64,000 bases of DNA from Neolewinella agarilytica (GCF_900110645.1 NZ_FOFB01000029.1:1-64000); one strand, 5' to 3'. Counted from the first letter of the stretch, positions 41,364 through 52,487 are shown. Program-made: numbers and translations. The notes: generated by a model not told the origin, from the letters alone.

Positions 41364-44300
41364 TTACTTCAGTACAATCATGCGCCGGGTGGCTACCCAG
41401 TCTCCGGCAGTGACCGTGTAAGTATAAATCCCTGCAGTCTTGTTCAGCATACGGTGGTCTACCACAAGACTATTGTAACCCACCATTCCTTCCCGGAGGA
41501 ATTCCTGAACAAGCCGGCCGGTAGCATCCCTGATGGAAACTGTTACTTCAGGCTTAGCTTCTGCCAGGTGGAAACCGATGATGGTTTGGTTCCGGACGGG
41601 GTTAGGTACGTTTTGCAGCAACTCGTTGCGTAATGCAGTGGTCTCATTTTCCTTGAAGACCAGGGCGAGATCACGTAATTGGCCCGTGTTTCGCTCGTAT
41701 GCTTCGGCAGGGGTGTACTGGCTGCCCAAGAGAAGCCCGCTGCTCAGCCTGTCATCGCTGTTGGCCTGAACGAGAAGGGTAAAGAGAACTTCCTCTCCGG
41801 TCCAGTTCGCAGGAGTGGTAGCGGAAGCCCAGTTCCAACTGCTGGTAATGAGCCCGCGTTCGGCGAATGTCCAGCCGAAATTACCGCTGGGAACCAAGCC
41901 AGGTTCAATACCCGTGACTTCAAGAATAGTGGGGTCAAACTGCAGCGTGAACTGATAGCCATCCACTTCCGGCAGTGCCTGCGCACTGACCGGAATGCGG
42001 AAAGTCTCTCCCGTGCGGAGCCGAACCTCGTCCGTTTCCATCTCCAGACTTCCCCGTAGATTCCGGGGAACTGCAGGCATCCGGGCATTCGCAACGGCTG
42101 ACTGGTTAATGTCTCCGAGTTTAATGCCGACGAAGTCAGCGCCGTTTACGGTGGTCGTCAGGTTGTTGTAGTTGCTCACACTGGGGAAAGTTTCCGCCCA
42201 CGGGTTATCCGATTGGCTGAAGGCAAAATCGGAGGGGATGAATAGCCAGCTCGGGTTGTCATTCGGGAAACCATCTGCCAGTCCGAGAATCAGGCGGCGG
42301 ATAGAGATAATGTCTCCCACATTGATTTCTGTGTTCCCGTCTACGTCAGCAGCCAATCGGTTGTAGGGGCCATCCAGCGCCTGAACACCAAGGATATGAC
42401 GGGTGATGCCGACGATGTCCGAAGTGCGTACACCATTGAGGAAGTTGCTGAAATGAGAGGGCGTAAGGGTGTAATCTCCTCCCTGTGGAAGTGCTTCGAA
42501 GGAGAAGCTTCCATCCTCCGGCGTGGTCATTTCTCGCGAAAGTCCTGCTGACCCACTCAGGTGGATGACGACGTCCTCCACGGGGTTGTTCGCACGGTCC
42601 GTAATGGATCCGGCGAGTTGAGCAAAGCCTCCTGCTTCACAAGGGTTGATGTCGCCGTTAGATTGTACTTCCACAACAATCTGACAGTAGTCAGAATTTC
42701 CCGCAGCATCGAAGGCGTAGAGTCTGAGGGGAACTGTTCCATTGCTATAATCATTACAGTCGAGGGTGAGGCCCAACTGATCAGCAGTGGGTGTGAAGCC
42801 GGCATCGACGGCCGTCGTTTCCCGGTACAGGCCGTAGGTGTCGATGGCATTACCAAAGCAATCTGCAATCGGACTGGCAACAAAGTCGCTTGCCCATATG
42901 GCGGCAATACCGCCTCCTTGTCCGTCAGGCATCAGGCTGACCGTCAGGGTCTGAATACAGATGGGCGTCGGGGCACGGTTGGGGGAGACGCAGAACTCGA
43001 TGAGTTCGTTGTCGAAATTACCACAGCCGTCGTTGGCATTGATTCGTACCGCATGCTGGCCGGTGGGAATACCGGTAAGCCGAATGACAAAAGCGCCGGT
43101 TACGTCCGTCGTTAGTTCCGTGGCGGAGAGTGATCTCATTGGGAGGAAACCATCTGCAGCTACGTAGTTCAGATCCAGTTGGGCGGTAACGATTGGCGTA
43201 GAGCATTCGTCCTCCGCCGTGAAGTTGAGTACAACGGTGGCACTACATTCTTCGCTTTCGCCACTGAAGCATTCCGTCGGATGGCTACTGTTAATTACCG
43301 GTGCCACCTCGTCATACACTTTGATATACTGCACGTAGCGGAAGGCTCCGCGACTGTCATCAATGCTATAGGGCAGTTCTTCGGTCGTGTGATTGCCATC
43401 ATCTCCGTCGTCAGTGTCGTTCCCGTTATCCAGAAGCTGGTCCCGTTGCGGAGCTCCTTCATTAAGGTTGCGATCGCTAAATCGGGAAAGAAAAGCCAGG
43501 TCGTCGGTCGTATCATTGATCTGCTCGCCACGAATAACATTCAGGTACAGCAGCTGGCTTTCGGGGTCGCGGTTCATTCTGCCATCACGGGGAATCAGGT
43601 AGGGGTCCCCCAGGGTGTTGTATTCGCACCAGTTAATGACGTCATAGGTGACACGCAGTTTGAAGCATTCGTCTCCGGCATCAATCGTCCGAAGGGTATC
43701 TACGTGAGTGTCGATGGCGAAAAGGTCACAGGCGAAGGAAGCCGTAATCAGCTCTTCGTAACCGGGGATGTCGGCGCAGGTGCCGCTTTCATCCGTCGGG
43801 AAGGTAAGCTGGTAATCAAAGACACCAATAACATTGATCGTCTGTGTGCAGACTGTACTATTGGTCAGTCCTACACCATCAGTTGCGGTGAATACGCGAG
43901 TCAGTTGACCTATGCCACAGCTATTGACACTACCGGAAACGGACTGACTGACTGATGCTCCGCAGTTGTCTACGGCGTGGGCGCTGCCAAAAGCAGCGTC
44001 CAGCTCAATATCGCTGGCTTCGGTGATGTCATTGGGGAGGCTCTCCCTATAGTCAATACAAGTGATCGTAAGGTCTGCAGGAGGTTCACACTCAGGAGTG
44101 ATTTTATCCTCTACGAGTATCTCTGTCCAGCAGGAGGAGGTGTTCCCGTTCTCATCGGTTACCCGTAGTTCTACATTGACCAGACCTTCCAGATCGCAGC
44201 AGTTGAAGTCAACCGTCTGGCCCCATTCAGTCAGAGAGTTGGTTGCCAGTGGCTCACAAGTGGTCGGGTCAAATTCGTAGGACCGGCGGATGGCCAGCTC

Positions 44301-47300
44301 AATACTACTGCAAAGATCCTGGCTGTTACCATCAATATCTTCTATATCCAGGCTGGCAACTCCGCCACCGTTAAGTGATACGTTGAGGCCATTCTCACAG
44401 CTGGCCGTCGGGCCAACCTGATCTACTACGGTAATATTGAAAATGCACTCACTGTAGCGACCACATTCGTCTTCAACTTCGTAGCGAATGGTAAATATGC
44501 CTTCGTTCAAACCGGAGAGTACGTAAGAACCATCATTGATCCGCAGGAGATCTCCGGCACTGACGGAGACGGTGTAAGTATAGTTAGTACAGCCTGTCTC
44601 TACGACGGGAGGCGGGATATGATAAGCGCCGTTACAATCAATACTGTTGGTACTGATGGTGACATCGTCAGGGCAACTCAGGCGTGGGTTCTCAAAGTCC
44701 AGCACCCGTATGATCTGTACTGCCTCAATCGGGTTCACTCCGGGGATAACGGGTTGGCAGGTATTTCGCACCTTCCAGGTGCGGATAATTTCATAACTGC
44801 CGGCACAGATGTTATAAACTTCGTCGGAGTACAAGTAACTGGCGCTGCAAAAGTTGGTGGTGAATATATTGGCACCATCGTCAACGAAGGGGAAACCGGT
44901 GTTTTCCGGATCAGTGAGGGTAGGGTCATTGGCTGCTGCTACACAATTGATGGCCGGGCTAACGTCTCCGTCCAGGTCGGCGGGAAAGCGGACTGTGGCC
45001 AGGTCGAATGCCTCAATTGTAATGGTTTGCACACAGCTGCTGGAGTTGCCGAAGGCATCGGTTACTTTCCAGGTTCTGCGCAGTATGGCGCGGGGATCAT
45101 CGCAAGCTTCATTGCGCTGTAGTGTGTCTGCATGAGCAACCGTTGCGCCAGCCAAGGCACAGCTAAGCAGGGTAGGGGAACCCATGGCGGTAACATCAGT
45201 AGCTGCGTTGCAGCTTACGATGGTGTCTTCAGGACAGATAAACTCAGGTGCTGAGAAAAATCCTACGTCAATTCTACCCCAACAGCTTACGTCGTTTCGA
45301 GGGTCATAGACCTGGTAGCGAATCTCTCCGCCAATCTGGTCAATACCAACGAGGTTGGTGGCCAGTGTATCAAAGTCTCCGGCGGCGTTCCGTTGCAGGA
45401 GCCTCAGCTCGTAATTGTCATAGCAGTAATATTCATCACCGGCCAGGACCATATCCGCAATGATAAGTTGCTCACAGTTTCCGGGAATGTGAACGTTAAT
45501 CTGTTCGATACAAGCCATCTGTGCCAGGGCCGGTTCGTACTCTACAATGGTAACGGTGTAGGTACAGGTAGTGGTATTACCCGCTGCATCAACGACAGAA
45601 AACAGCACGTCATTAACCCCGATGGGTAATGCTTCGTGGAAAGGAGGAGTGCCAAAAATGGAGACTACTCCGCAGTTGTCTGTAGCGGTATAATCACTCG
45701 GTCGGTAAGATTTTTCGCACTCTCCCCCTGCAAGTTGAATGGTTACATCAGCCGGGCAGGTAATAACGGGAGGCTCGGTATCGTCCACAGTTACGTCAAA
45801 GGCACAGCTACTACTGTTGCCACTTCCGTCCGTAAGTGTATACCGAACGGTGTTGATGCCAACGGGGAAGAAAAAGGTCACGTCAGTATTCTCGGGGAGA
45901 ATGGTGAGGTCTTCCGTAACCAGAATACTTCCGCTGCTATCAATGATTTCCCAAAGAACACTTCCTCCGGGGCAGTTGTCAAATAAAATAGCATGCTGCC
46001 AGCTGTAATCAGCACCACAAACACCCGGATCGTTTTCCAGGACAGCGGTGTAATCCGGATAAGCCTCGCGGGAGCTGATGAAAAGTATGGTGGAGGCGAT
46101 CACCGCAGGTGCAGTGTTTTGCTGACCGTTATGACCGATGCGAAGGGTCCAGTCTCCAATCATGGATTCACCATTGAAAGCCTCAATGTCTCCGGCGGGC
46201 ATTACGAGTAGCCCGGCGCTGTTTAGCAAGCCGCAGCCCTGGTCAATGACCGGGCCGAAGTCTCCGTCAAAGGTGAATTCTATGGCATTCGTGCCGGGGC
46301 AGGCCCCGGTGGCTAGTTCTGCTTCTGTGCCTTCGGGACTGATGAGCGTGAAGGTCAGGTTACCCATATCGCCAGCCATACCCTGAAGGTTCAGGTTGAC
46401 GTCAGCAACGATCAGGTCGTCGGTCACAGTGTATACCGTTTCAATACAGTCGCCGTAGGCCACGTCAATAGCTCCGGCAATGTAGGCTTCATGCTCTCCG
46501 TAAAGACCACAGACTGCCGCCTCATCGTCGTTCACCGTAACGGTGAATGGCGCGCATTCTATCCGGGTAGTAGGCTGTGCCTGAATCGCAGTGGCAGCTC
46601 CGTTAGGCACGGGCTGAGCCAGGCCGGGGTTCAACGCCCCGAAGGTAGCCGATTGGCAGGCTGCGCCGGCCATAAAGTCATCGGCCGTATTTGTGTCCCA
46701 CACGGTCGTCCGGACGATTCCGGCGCCGTTAGTTGGGGCGGCAGTACCCGACCAGTAATCAGCTGCCGGCGTGCCGTTCAGGTCATAACCACTGATGGCG
46801 GCTACGTCAAGTATCGCCCGGGACAGGCTCAACACGTAAGCAGCGGGCTCACCGATCGGCAGGTTCTCTGCTCCGGGGACATTGAAGAAGTTGTCCGCAG
46901 GTGAATTCGTGCCGTCACCAAAGTGTATCGTCAGGGTTCCGCCGGGCTCCAGATAGGTGAAAGTAGGAACGGCGTAAGAATCTGTTCCGCCGGCGTGTAT
47001 GCGCTCAATCATAAGACAGCTAACGTCCATCACGGCACGGTTGAAGTTTGTGATTTCGAGGTAGTCACCATCCGCAGGGTTACCGGTGCTAAAAGCAGGA
47101 GGCATCACGTTGCCGTCATCTGTATTCCCCAGATCATGGGTGATTTCGGTAATGAGCAGTAGCGGCATGTCCTGGGTCGCGTAAGAGACAGTACTCGTTC
47201 CCTGATCGAAGAAAGTGCCGCTGGCATCGTCGAATCCACTGGAGAGAAGGTTACCGTCCGCATCATCGATGCGGTAGATGACGGTCAGGTTGTCGAGGCA

Positions 47301-50300
47301 ATTGTCTTCAATGCCTGTTGGGGCAATGTCTTCGATGATGGCTCCACAATCACCGGGATCAGTGGCGGCGGTCACCTCGTCAGGGCAGTCATAGCTGGGC
47401 GGAAGGAAGATATCGTTGACGATCACCTTTACGTCACAGCGTAGTTTGTTTCCGGTTTCATCAACGGCTTCGAAGGTGTTGATGGTGATACCTACGGGGT
47501 AGAGATCGCCGGATACCAGCCCGGTCATATCCACCTGCGTTACGATCGGGGAGGAACAATTATCCCCGGCAAGTGGCAGGGAGTAGTTAGCGAAGGCCTG
47601 GCATTCTCCTTCGATGGCGTTTACGATTACGGCGGGCTCTACGCAGTTCAGGAAGAAGGGCTTGTCGTCATCTTCCACGCTTACGTCAAAGCTGCAACTA
47701 CTAAAGTTGCCTACGGCATCTTCTGCGTAGTAAGTCACGGTGGAGGTGATCAATGCCGGACTGACATGTTGAAACTCATAAACACCGTTGAACATCTCCG
47801 GATCAGGGTTGGTGATGTCGGGGTTCAGCAATGCCGTCAGGTCAAATGGTCCGCTGAGGGACCCATCGGGGTTGGTAATGGTATAGGTGTAGAGGATGAC
47901 GTCACAGTTGTCCGTAGGCAGGGGATGTGCCCAGGTGTATTGTGCTTCACAGAGGGATTCTTCGGTGAATAGTGATACGGGGCCCAGGTCTTCGCAGAGA
48001 ATCTCCGGGGTTCCGTTTTCGTCGTCATTGTCACAGCTTCCGGAACGGAAGAGCTCACAACCGCGGGCATCCACAATGGTGAAAGACCAGGTCGGTTGTG
48101 TATAGTCAACGAGGAGAGACCCCAAATCCTGGGCAAAGTCTGCTGTGTCAAAAGTCATGGCACCTGCGGAAGCGCCCAAATCCCCGAGGTACATGAATTC
48201 ACCATCCTGATCGTCGGCGATGCCATCATTGTCCACATCGAGTTTAACACCGCTGTACTGAATGGTGTAAGGCTCGAGTCCACCAGTGATTTCGCCGAGC
48301 TCAACAATTCGGTCATTCTGAACAATACACATACATTCAGGAGCGTCCATCGCAAGTGGCTGGCGGAGTTCGAACACATCGGTCGTCAGGATAAAACACC
48401 CATCGAGCTGGTTCACTCCGGCGGTAACCTGACCGCCGATCCCCAGCACGTAGCTGATGGTAACAAAGCCCGTGCCCGTACCCGGCGTGTAAACGCCGGT
48501 GAGGGGATCAATAAAGCCAGCATCTCCCGGGTCATTAACGCTGGTACCACGTTGGGTGCCAGATCCGGGAATGGAAGGGTTGTAGCCGGTAATACCAAAT
48601 ACGCCACCAATGTCATCTCCGTTGCCCAGCTCTTCCAGATGGTTAAAGGTCGTTCCGTCAGGATGAGCAATGGTGAGGTAGTTGCCAAAATCCAGTTGTT
48701 CTTCATTATTGGCCTCCAGACAGAGTTCCGGCACGTCAAGGGTTAGGGTGAATTCTTCGAAGTAGTCCGTTACGGTTACCAGAGCAAGACAACGTCTTTC
48801 ATTGCGTTCATCGGTCATGGGGTTGCCATCATTTTCGGCGGTGTCCCGGACGCGGAGGATGACGGTCTGCTGGCCTTCCTCGAAGCAGTCGAAAGAAACG
48901 GAGGGGCCGAAAACCATGTCAGTGCGGGCGATGCTGAAATCCAAACCTGCAGCAGGTGTACAGTTGTCCGTGCTGCCACCTTCTATATCGGCAACGGTAA
49001 CAATGGCCTGCCCCTGGTCATCAAGACGTACTTCAACGTCACGACATTGAGCTGATGGTTTTTGCAGGTCTTCGATGATGACGTCGAAGTCACAGGTTTG
49101 GGTCTGGGTAGCGCCCGCTGCGTCCACATAAGTCATCGTATAGGTCACCGTGGTGGTGCCTGCGGGGAAGGTTGTGCCACTGGCGTCATCCGTTCCGGCA
49201 TTCGGGGTTGCACCCGGGGCGGTCCAGGTAATGGTGGTTTTGCAGCCCAGGCCCTGAAGGGGGGTAAGACCAGTAACGACACGGCCACACTGGTCAATGT
49301 CGTTAGGCAAAACGATGGTTTCAGGGCAGGAGAGCAGCGGGTCTCCAACGGAGACGAAAACGTCGAAGCTGTCCACCACCGTCTGGCCGTTACAAGCCGT
49401 GGCGGTGTATTCGACGCGGTAGAGATTCGGATTGTTGGGGTCTACCGGGTTGGGATTCGGGATGGCAAGCACTTCGCCGGAAACCGGGCCGCCGGTTTGA
49501 GCAACGTCTTCGATCACGAGGCCCGTGCAGGCATCAATAGCGATGGGAGCTGACCAGGTGGCCGGGCTGGAACAGTTAGTGCCGGAAGCGAAAACGTATT
49601 CGGTGGGAAAGTTCAGAAACTGGGGGTCCTGATCATTCTGTACGGTGATGGGCAGGTCGGCGTAGTCGGAAGGAGCGATGTTGATGTTCAGCCCTGCTGT
49701 CGTCAGTGCCTGGCGAATGATTGGCCCGGCAACGGGAATGAAGTCAATGGGTAGCAGGTCGATCAGGTTAGTCCCCTCCGGACTTACGCAGGGAGAATAC
49801 GGAGCCTTAATGGCGGCAGCGAGGTTCCGAACGGTAATGACTCCTTCGCCCTGTACGTTGTTGGGTACGAAAGCGGTGCCGGCGGCAGAGCCGTCAAAGA
49901 TCATTCCACCCTGCTCGAGAACGGTGTCAAAGGCTCCGTCTCCGTCGGTGTCCGCCCAGACGACGGCAACGGAGGTGCTTTCAATTACCTGCTGAAGTGG
50001 ATCAACAATCAGGGTACGCGGAGTAATGCTGCAAATGGTCCCAAATCCGTCTATTTCAAAGTTGAGGAAAGAGAGGGGCATGAAGTTGTCCACCAGAATA
50101 CAGGGGTCAAAAAGGCCCAGGTCAACACATAGGTTGGGGGAGCCTCGCGGGCCGCAATCACCACAGAAGCCGGCGGGAAAGGGAATGGAGAACATGGCTG
50201 CATCACAGATGAAGCCGGCACCAATTTGCTCAAGAATGGGATCGTCCAGTAACGGTCCGGCGGGAAATAGCGCGTCATTTAAACCAGCGTCCCAGCTGAC

Positions 50301-51908
50301 GTCCAGCCCGTCGTCAATACAACTAATGATGGCTTCTTCCGTGCCCCCCATCGAGGGGTTGTTTTGCATCACGTAATCACCGGGAACGACGGAGGCTTCG
50401 TAGAGATCAAAACCCGTAAGAGCGCCAAAATCGAAGGAAATACCAAAGATACTGAAGCCGAAAGATGAGTTCACTTGAATGGGGCAAACAGCGGCCGGCG
50501 GGTCGAAGAGGGTACAATCTTCGTTACAACCGAAACTGGAAATGGTAATATCGCGACAACGGATGAGGTTGCAGTCGAAGTCGGCGGTACAATCGCCGGC
50601 AGTGGTTACCGTTTCTTCCAGGCAGATCCGGACGGTACCTAAGGCAGGTACTGCCGGGTCGAGGCGGCTCACGGAAATAAGGGGAACATCAGCCGTGGGG
50701 TTAGTAAGGCTTACGGCTACACCGCTGCCTTCTGCTGACCAGGCGATGCTGGAGGTGCCGACGTAGTCGGGGCTACTGCGGTCAATCACAATGTCAAGCG
50801 GTGCAGTACCGTCCCAACAAGTGGCGGAAGAGGTGATTTGAAAGTTAGGGGCGACCCGCTCGGGGAAAAACACGAATGCATCGTCGGAGTAGGGCGTATT
50901 GTTGCAGCCATTTACGTTAGGCAGGGTATAAGTAACATTGACACAACCCAAACCATCAAAAGTGAGATTGTTGCCATTGATAGTGGCACCCGCCGTAGAG
51001 GTGGTGAAGGTGCCGCCCTCTGTGGTACTGTCAGTAAACAGGGACGTAAGGTTGATACCCGTTACCCCGCAGGCGAGCACCTGATCATCGACCGTCGCTA
51101 CGGGAGTGGGGAAGATGTTGATGTCCGTGTCGGCAAAGAAGCTACAGCCGAACACTTCGTAGTTGTAGCGCACGATATATTGGCCGGGGTCTGCAGCACT
51201 GACGTCAATGGCACCCGTAGTAGTATTGAATCCTGGCGTAGCAGGAAATATTTCATAGCTGACAAGGTCTCCCGTCGCGGTGCCGTTTGGTGGCGTGCTG
51301 CTGAAGGTAACGTCTGTGCCGTCCTGGCATTGATCGGCCGGAGAACTGATGCTTACCTCCACTTCATAATCGAAACGGACTGAGCGGACGAAAGCATTAA
51401 ATAAGTCAATGGTTGCATCACCGTTATCTGCTGCTGTCCAGCCCGTACCGAAATTGCTGAAGGAGATATCCAGGTCACCATCGCTGAGGCCACTATTGAG
51501 GTTTGCTTCCGGCAGGGTAATGATCTGGCAGAAGGGGTCACCGACGGTAGGGCTGCGGCCGTAAGCGCCGGAAGCAAAAGTTACGCCTTCAATAACGGTG
51601 CTCCAGGTTTCGGAGTCATTGTTCATGTCTCCGTAGAAACAGATTTCAATGGTCGCATCCGAGGTTGCGGTAACGTAAGAAGTGGCCAGGCTGGCGGGCA
51701 GCGTCGCGTAAGTGAGGGAGTAAGGCCCCTGATTGGTGTCGTAGTCTTCCGAAAGAGTTGTCCCTGCGCTGCCCGTAAAGGTACATTGTGCAGAAAGGCT
51801 GCCGAACCCACTGCTCACGAGAAGCAACAGGAACAGAAAACAACGATAATGATAAACGGAGGTAGAGATTACTCCGGCAGGAGGTGGATTTTTTACAAGA
51901 GTCGTCAT
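41364..51908 (-). CDS. Giant 3514-residue surface protein: HYR, LTD-like, P-domain-like, dockerin, cohesin, T9SS
   Basis: The open frame runs 10.5 kb without interruption. A signal peptide (about 15-41) is followed by a cysteine-rich chain. Many units of the HYR/Ig-like pattern ('CP.D......C...V....P...DNC') dominate residues about 850-2950. Within them lie a lamin-tail-like domain (about 1590-1770, ADGDYLEITNFNRAVM) and a P-domain-like segment (about 1815-1955, MGNLTFTLISPEGTEAELA). Near the end a carboxypeptidase-regulatory-like beta sandwich precedes a dockerin-like unit (about 3140-3215, AADVDGNTEINVGDIISIRRLILG). A cohesin-like domain (about 3290-3420, GYQFTLQFDPTILEVTGIEPG) and a T9SS type A sorting domain (about 3430-3514) follow. 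It is probably an adhesin or surface filament. It is monocistronic. Confidence 0.85.
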   Translation of the reverse strand: MTTLVKNPPPAGVISTSVYHYRCFLFLLLLVSSGFGSLSAQCTFTGSAGTTLSEDYDTNQGPYSLTYATLPASLATSYVTATSDATIEICFYGDMNNDSETWSTVIEGVTFASGAYGRSPTVGDPFCQIITLPEANLNSGLSDGDLDISFSNFGTGWTAADNGDATIDLFNAFVRSVRFDYEVEVSISSPADQCQDGTDVTFSSTPPNGTATGDLVSYEIFPATPGFNTTTGAIDVSAADPGQYIVRYNYEVFGCSFFADTDINIFPTPVATVDDQVLACGVTGINLTSLFTDSTTEGGTFTTSTAGATINGNNLTFDGLGCVNVTYTLPNVNGCNNTPYSDDAFVFFPERVAPNFQITSSATCWDGTAPLDIVIDRSSPDYVGTSSIAWSAEGSGVAVSLTNPTADVPLISVSRLDPAVPALGTVRICLEETVTTAGDCTADFDCNLIRCRDITISSFGCNEDCTLFDPPAAVCPIQVNSSFGFSIFGISFDFGALTGFDLYEASVVPGDYVMQNNPSMGGTEEAIISCIDDGLDVSWDAGLNDALFPAGPLLDDPILEQIGAGFICDAAMFSIPFPAGFCGDCGPRGSPNLCVDLGLFDPCILVDNFMPLSFLNFEIDGFGTICSITPRTLIVDPLQQVIESTSVAVVWADTDGDGAFDTVLEQGGMIFDGSAAGTAFVPNNVQGEGVITVRNLAAAIKAPYSPCVSPEGTNLIDLLPIDFIPVAGPIIRQALTTAGLNINIAPSDYADLPITVQNDQDPQFLNFPTEYVFASGTNCSSPATWSAPIAIDACTGLVIEDVAQTGGPVSGEVLAIPNPNPVDPNNPNLYRVEYTATACNGQTVVDSFDVFVSVGDPLLSCPETIVLPNDIDQCGRVVTGLTPLQGLGCKTTITWTAPGATPNAGTDDASGTTFPAGTTTVTYTMTYVDAAGATQTQTCDFDVIIEDLQKPSAQCRDVEVRLDDQGQAIVTVADIEGGSTDNCTPAAGLDFSIARTDMVFGPSVSFDCFEEGQQTVILRVRDTAENDGNPMTDERNERRCLALVTVTDYFEEFTLTLDVPELCLEANNEEQLDFGNYLTIAHPDGTTFNHLEELGNGDDIGGVFGITGYNPSIPGSGTQRGTSVNDPGDAGFIDPLTGVYTPGTGTGFVTISYVLGIGGQVTAGVNQLDGCFILTTDVFELRQPLAMDAPECMCIVQNDRIVELGEITGGLEPYTIQYSGVKLDVDNDGIADDQDGEFMYLGDLGASAGAMTFDTADFAQDLGSLLVDYTQPTWSFTIVDARGCELFRSGSCDNDDENGTPEILCEDLGPVSLFTEESLCEAQYTWAHPLPTDNCDVILYTYTITNPDGSLSGPFDLTALLNPDITNPDPEMFNGVYEFQHVSPALITSTVTYYAEDAVGNFSSCSFDVSVEDDDKPFFLNCVEPAVIVNAIEGECQAFANYSLPLAGDNCSSPIVTQVDMTGLVSGDLYPVGITINTFEAVDETGNKLRCDVKVIVNDIFLPPSYDCPDEVTAATDPGDCGAIIEDIAPTGIEDNCLDNLTVIYRIDDADGNLLSSGFDDASGTFFDQGTSTVSYATQDMPLLLITEITHDLGNTDDGNVMPPAFSTGNPADGDYLEITNFNRAVMDVSCLMIERIHAGGTDSYAVPTFTYLEPGGTLTIHFGDGTNSPADNFFNVPGAENLPIGEPAAYVLSLSRAILDVAAISGYDLNGTPAADYWSGTAAPTNGAGIVRTTVWDTNTADDFMAGAACQSATFGALNPGLAQPVPNGAATAIQAQPTTRIECAPFTVTVNDDEAAVCGLYGEHEAYIAGAIDVAYGDCIETVYTVTDDLIVADVNLNLQGMAGDMGNLTFTLISPEGTEAELATGACPGTNAIEFTFDGDFGPVIDQGCGLLNSAGLLVMPAGDIEAFNGESMIGDWTLRIGHNGQQNTAPAVIASTILFISSREAYPDYTAVLENDPGVCGADYSWQHAILFDNCPGGSVLWEIIDSSGSILVTEDLTILPENTDVTFFFPVGINTVRYTLTDGSGNSSSCAFDVTVDDTEPPVITCPADVTIQLAGGECEKSYRPSDYTATDNCGVVSIFGTPPFHEALPIGVNDVLFSVVDAAGNTTTCTYTVTIVEYEPALAQMACIEQINVHIPGNCEQLIIADMVLAGDEYYCYDNYELRLLQRNAAGDFDTLATNLVGIDQIGGEIRYQVYDPRNDVSCWGRIDVGFFSAPEFICPEDTIVSCNAATDVTAMGSPTLLSCALAGATVAHADTLQRNEACDDPRAILRRTWKVTDAFGNSSSCVQTITIEAFDLATVRFPADLDGDVSPAINCVAAANDPTLTDPENTGFPFVDDGANIFTTNFCSASYLYSDEVYNICAGSYEIIRTWKVRNTCQPVIPGVNPIEAVQIIRVLDFENPRLSCPDDVTISTNSIDCNGAYHIPPPVVETGCTNYTYTVSVSAGDLLRINDGSYVLSGLNEGIFTIRYEVEDECGRYSECIFNITVVDQVGPTASCENGLNVSLNGGGVASLDIEDIDGNSQDLCSSIELAIRRSYEFDPTTCEPLATNSLTEWGQTVDFNCCDLEGLVNVELRVTDENGNTSSCWTEILVEDKITPECEPPADLTITCIDYRESLPNDITEASDIELDAAFGSAHAVDNCGASVSQSVSGSVNSCGIGQLTRVFTATDGVGLTNSTVCTQTINVIGVFDYQLTFPTDESGTCADIPGYEELITASFACDLFAIDTHVDTLRTIDAGDECFKLRVTYDVINWCEYNTLGDPYLIPRDGRMNRDPESQLLYLNVIRGEQINDTTDDLAFLSRFSDRNLNEGAPQRDQLLDNGNDTDDGDDGNHTTEELPYSIDDSRGAFRYVQYIKVYDEVAPVINSSHPTECFSGESEECSATVVLNFTAEDECSTPIVTAQLDLNYVAADGFLPMRSLSATELTTDVTGAFVIRLTGIPTGQHAVRINANDGCGNFDNELIEFCVSPNRAPTPICIQTLTVSLMPDGQGGGIAAIWASDFVASPIADCFGNAIDTYGLYRETTAVDAGFTPTADQLGLTLDCNDYSNGTVPLRLYAFDAAGNSDYCQIVVEVQSNGDINPCEAGGFAQLAGSITDRANNPVEDVVIHLSGSAGLSREMTTPEDGSFSFEALPQGGDYTLTPSHFSNFLNGVRTSDIVGITRHILGVQALDGPYNRLAADVDGNTEINVGDIISIRRLILGLADGFPNDNPSWLFIPSDFAFSQSDNPWAETFPSVSNYNNLTTTVNGADFVGIKLGDINQSAVANARMPAVPRNLRGSLEMETDEVRLRTGETFRIPVSAQALPEVDGYQFTLQFDPTILEVTGIEPGLVPSGNFGWTFAERGLITSSWNWASATTPANWTGEEVLFTLLVQANSDDRLSSGLLLGSQYTPAEAYERNTGQLRDLALVFKENETTALRNELLQNVPNPVRNQTIIGFHLAEAKPEVTVSIRDATGRLVQEFLREGMVGYNSLVVDHRMLNKTAGIYTYTVTAGDWVATRRMIVLK
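48160..48177 (+). repeat. Degenerate GC-rich motif inside the giant gene
   Basis: GCACCTGCGGAAGCGCCCAAAT resembles the dispersed motif but is antisense to the gene and encodes GASAGAM; codon constraint could explain it. Confidence 0.25.
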
Positions 51909-52487
51909 GTGTGAAAGCTGAGATTAAAGTGAATGATCTAAAGAGTTCTTGTGTGAAGCAGGAAGCGGTGTGAAAAAAAGCAGATATAAAAGGTCAGAGG
52001 CCTCAGAAACATGAGGGAGTAAGATTCAATTACCCATGCTCCCTTTGGCGTTGGCAAGCCAGCGGCTTTTCTCAAAGCTGTCTGTGAGAGTTATAAGACC
52101 AGTGTTAGCAGGGGAGGGAGAAGAGCGATGATCACCTCCCGTTTGATTAGAATAGAAAGGCTTAAGCTACAAGTTTTAAATTGGAATGTGTCAATTTGTA
52201 GTGGTTAATGGTTATAAACAGGTGGTAAATAGCTGAAAACAGGTGTAAATACCTGTCGCTGACAAGAAGAGCGCAATGGAGAGGAGGAGGCTGATATGGC
52301 GGCGCGCGCAGGTGCAATGAAGGGAGTTGAAAGAGCCCTGACAGGGCGCTTTCGATTTCGCTTTCAGTAAAAAAACGTTGATTGCAGGCAAAGGCTGGCT
52401 GGCTTGCCAGCCCTGCTCTTTCGCTGGAATGTAATGGCGGGCTTCTGCCGCTAAGGGGCGATATGCCTAAGCCATTTTAGCTTAGGG
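51909..52487. other. Long intergenic region between giant gene and mutS
   Basis: This 579-base gap carries the giant gene's upstream DNA and the mutS downstream DNA. It holds a small inverted repeat ACAGGT-GTAAAT-ACCTGT (52239-52256) with a third direct ACAGGT at 52218, copy 12 of the GC-rich motif, and palindromes GCCCTG-A-CAGGGC (52335-52347) and GGCTGGC-TT-GCCAGCC (52397-52412). The last may help end mutS. No gene is evident. Confidence 0.6.
52298..52316 (-). repeat. GC-rich dispersed motif, copy 12
   Basis: The minus strand carries the motif (TGCACCTGCGCGCGCCGCC) after a TTTCAACTCCC tract, between mutS and the giant gene and in their orientation. Confidence 0.75.

Noticed and set aside
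46095..46115. A further GC-rich motif-like stretch in the giant gene
   Set aside because: Only the GCAGGTGCA core matches; the flank does not, and codons explain it.
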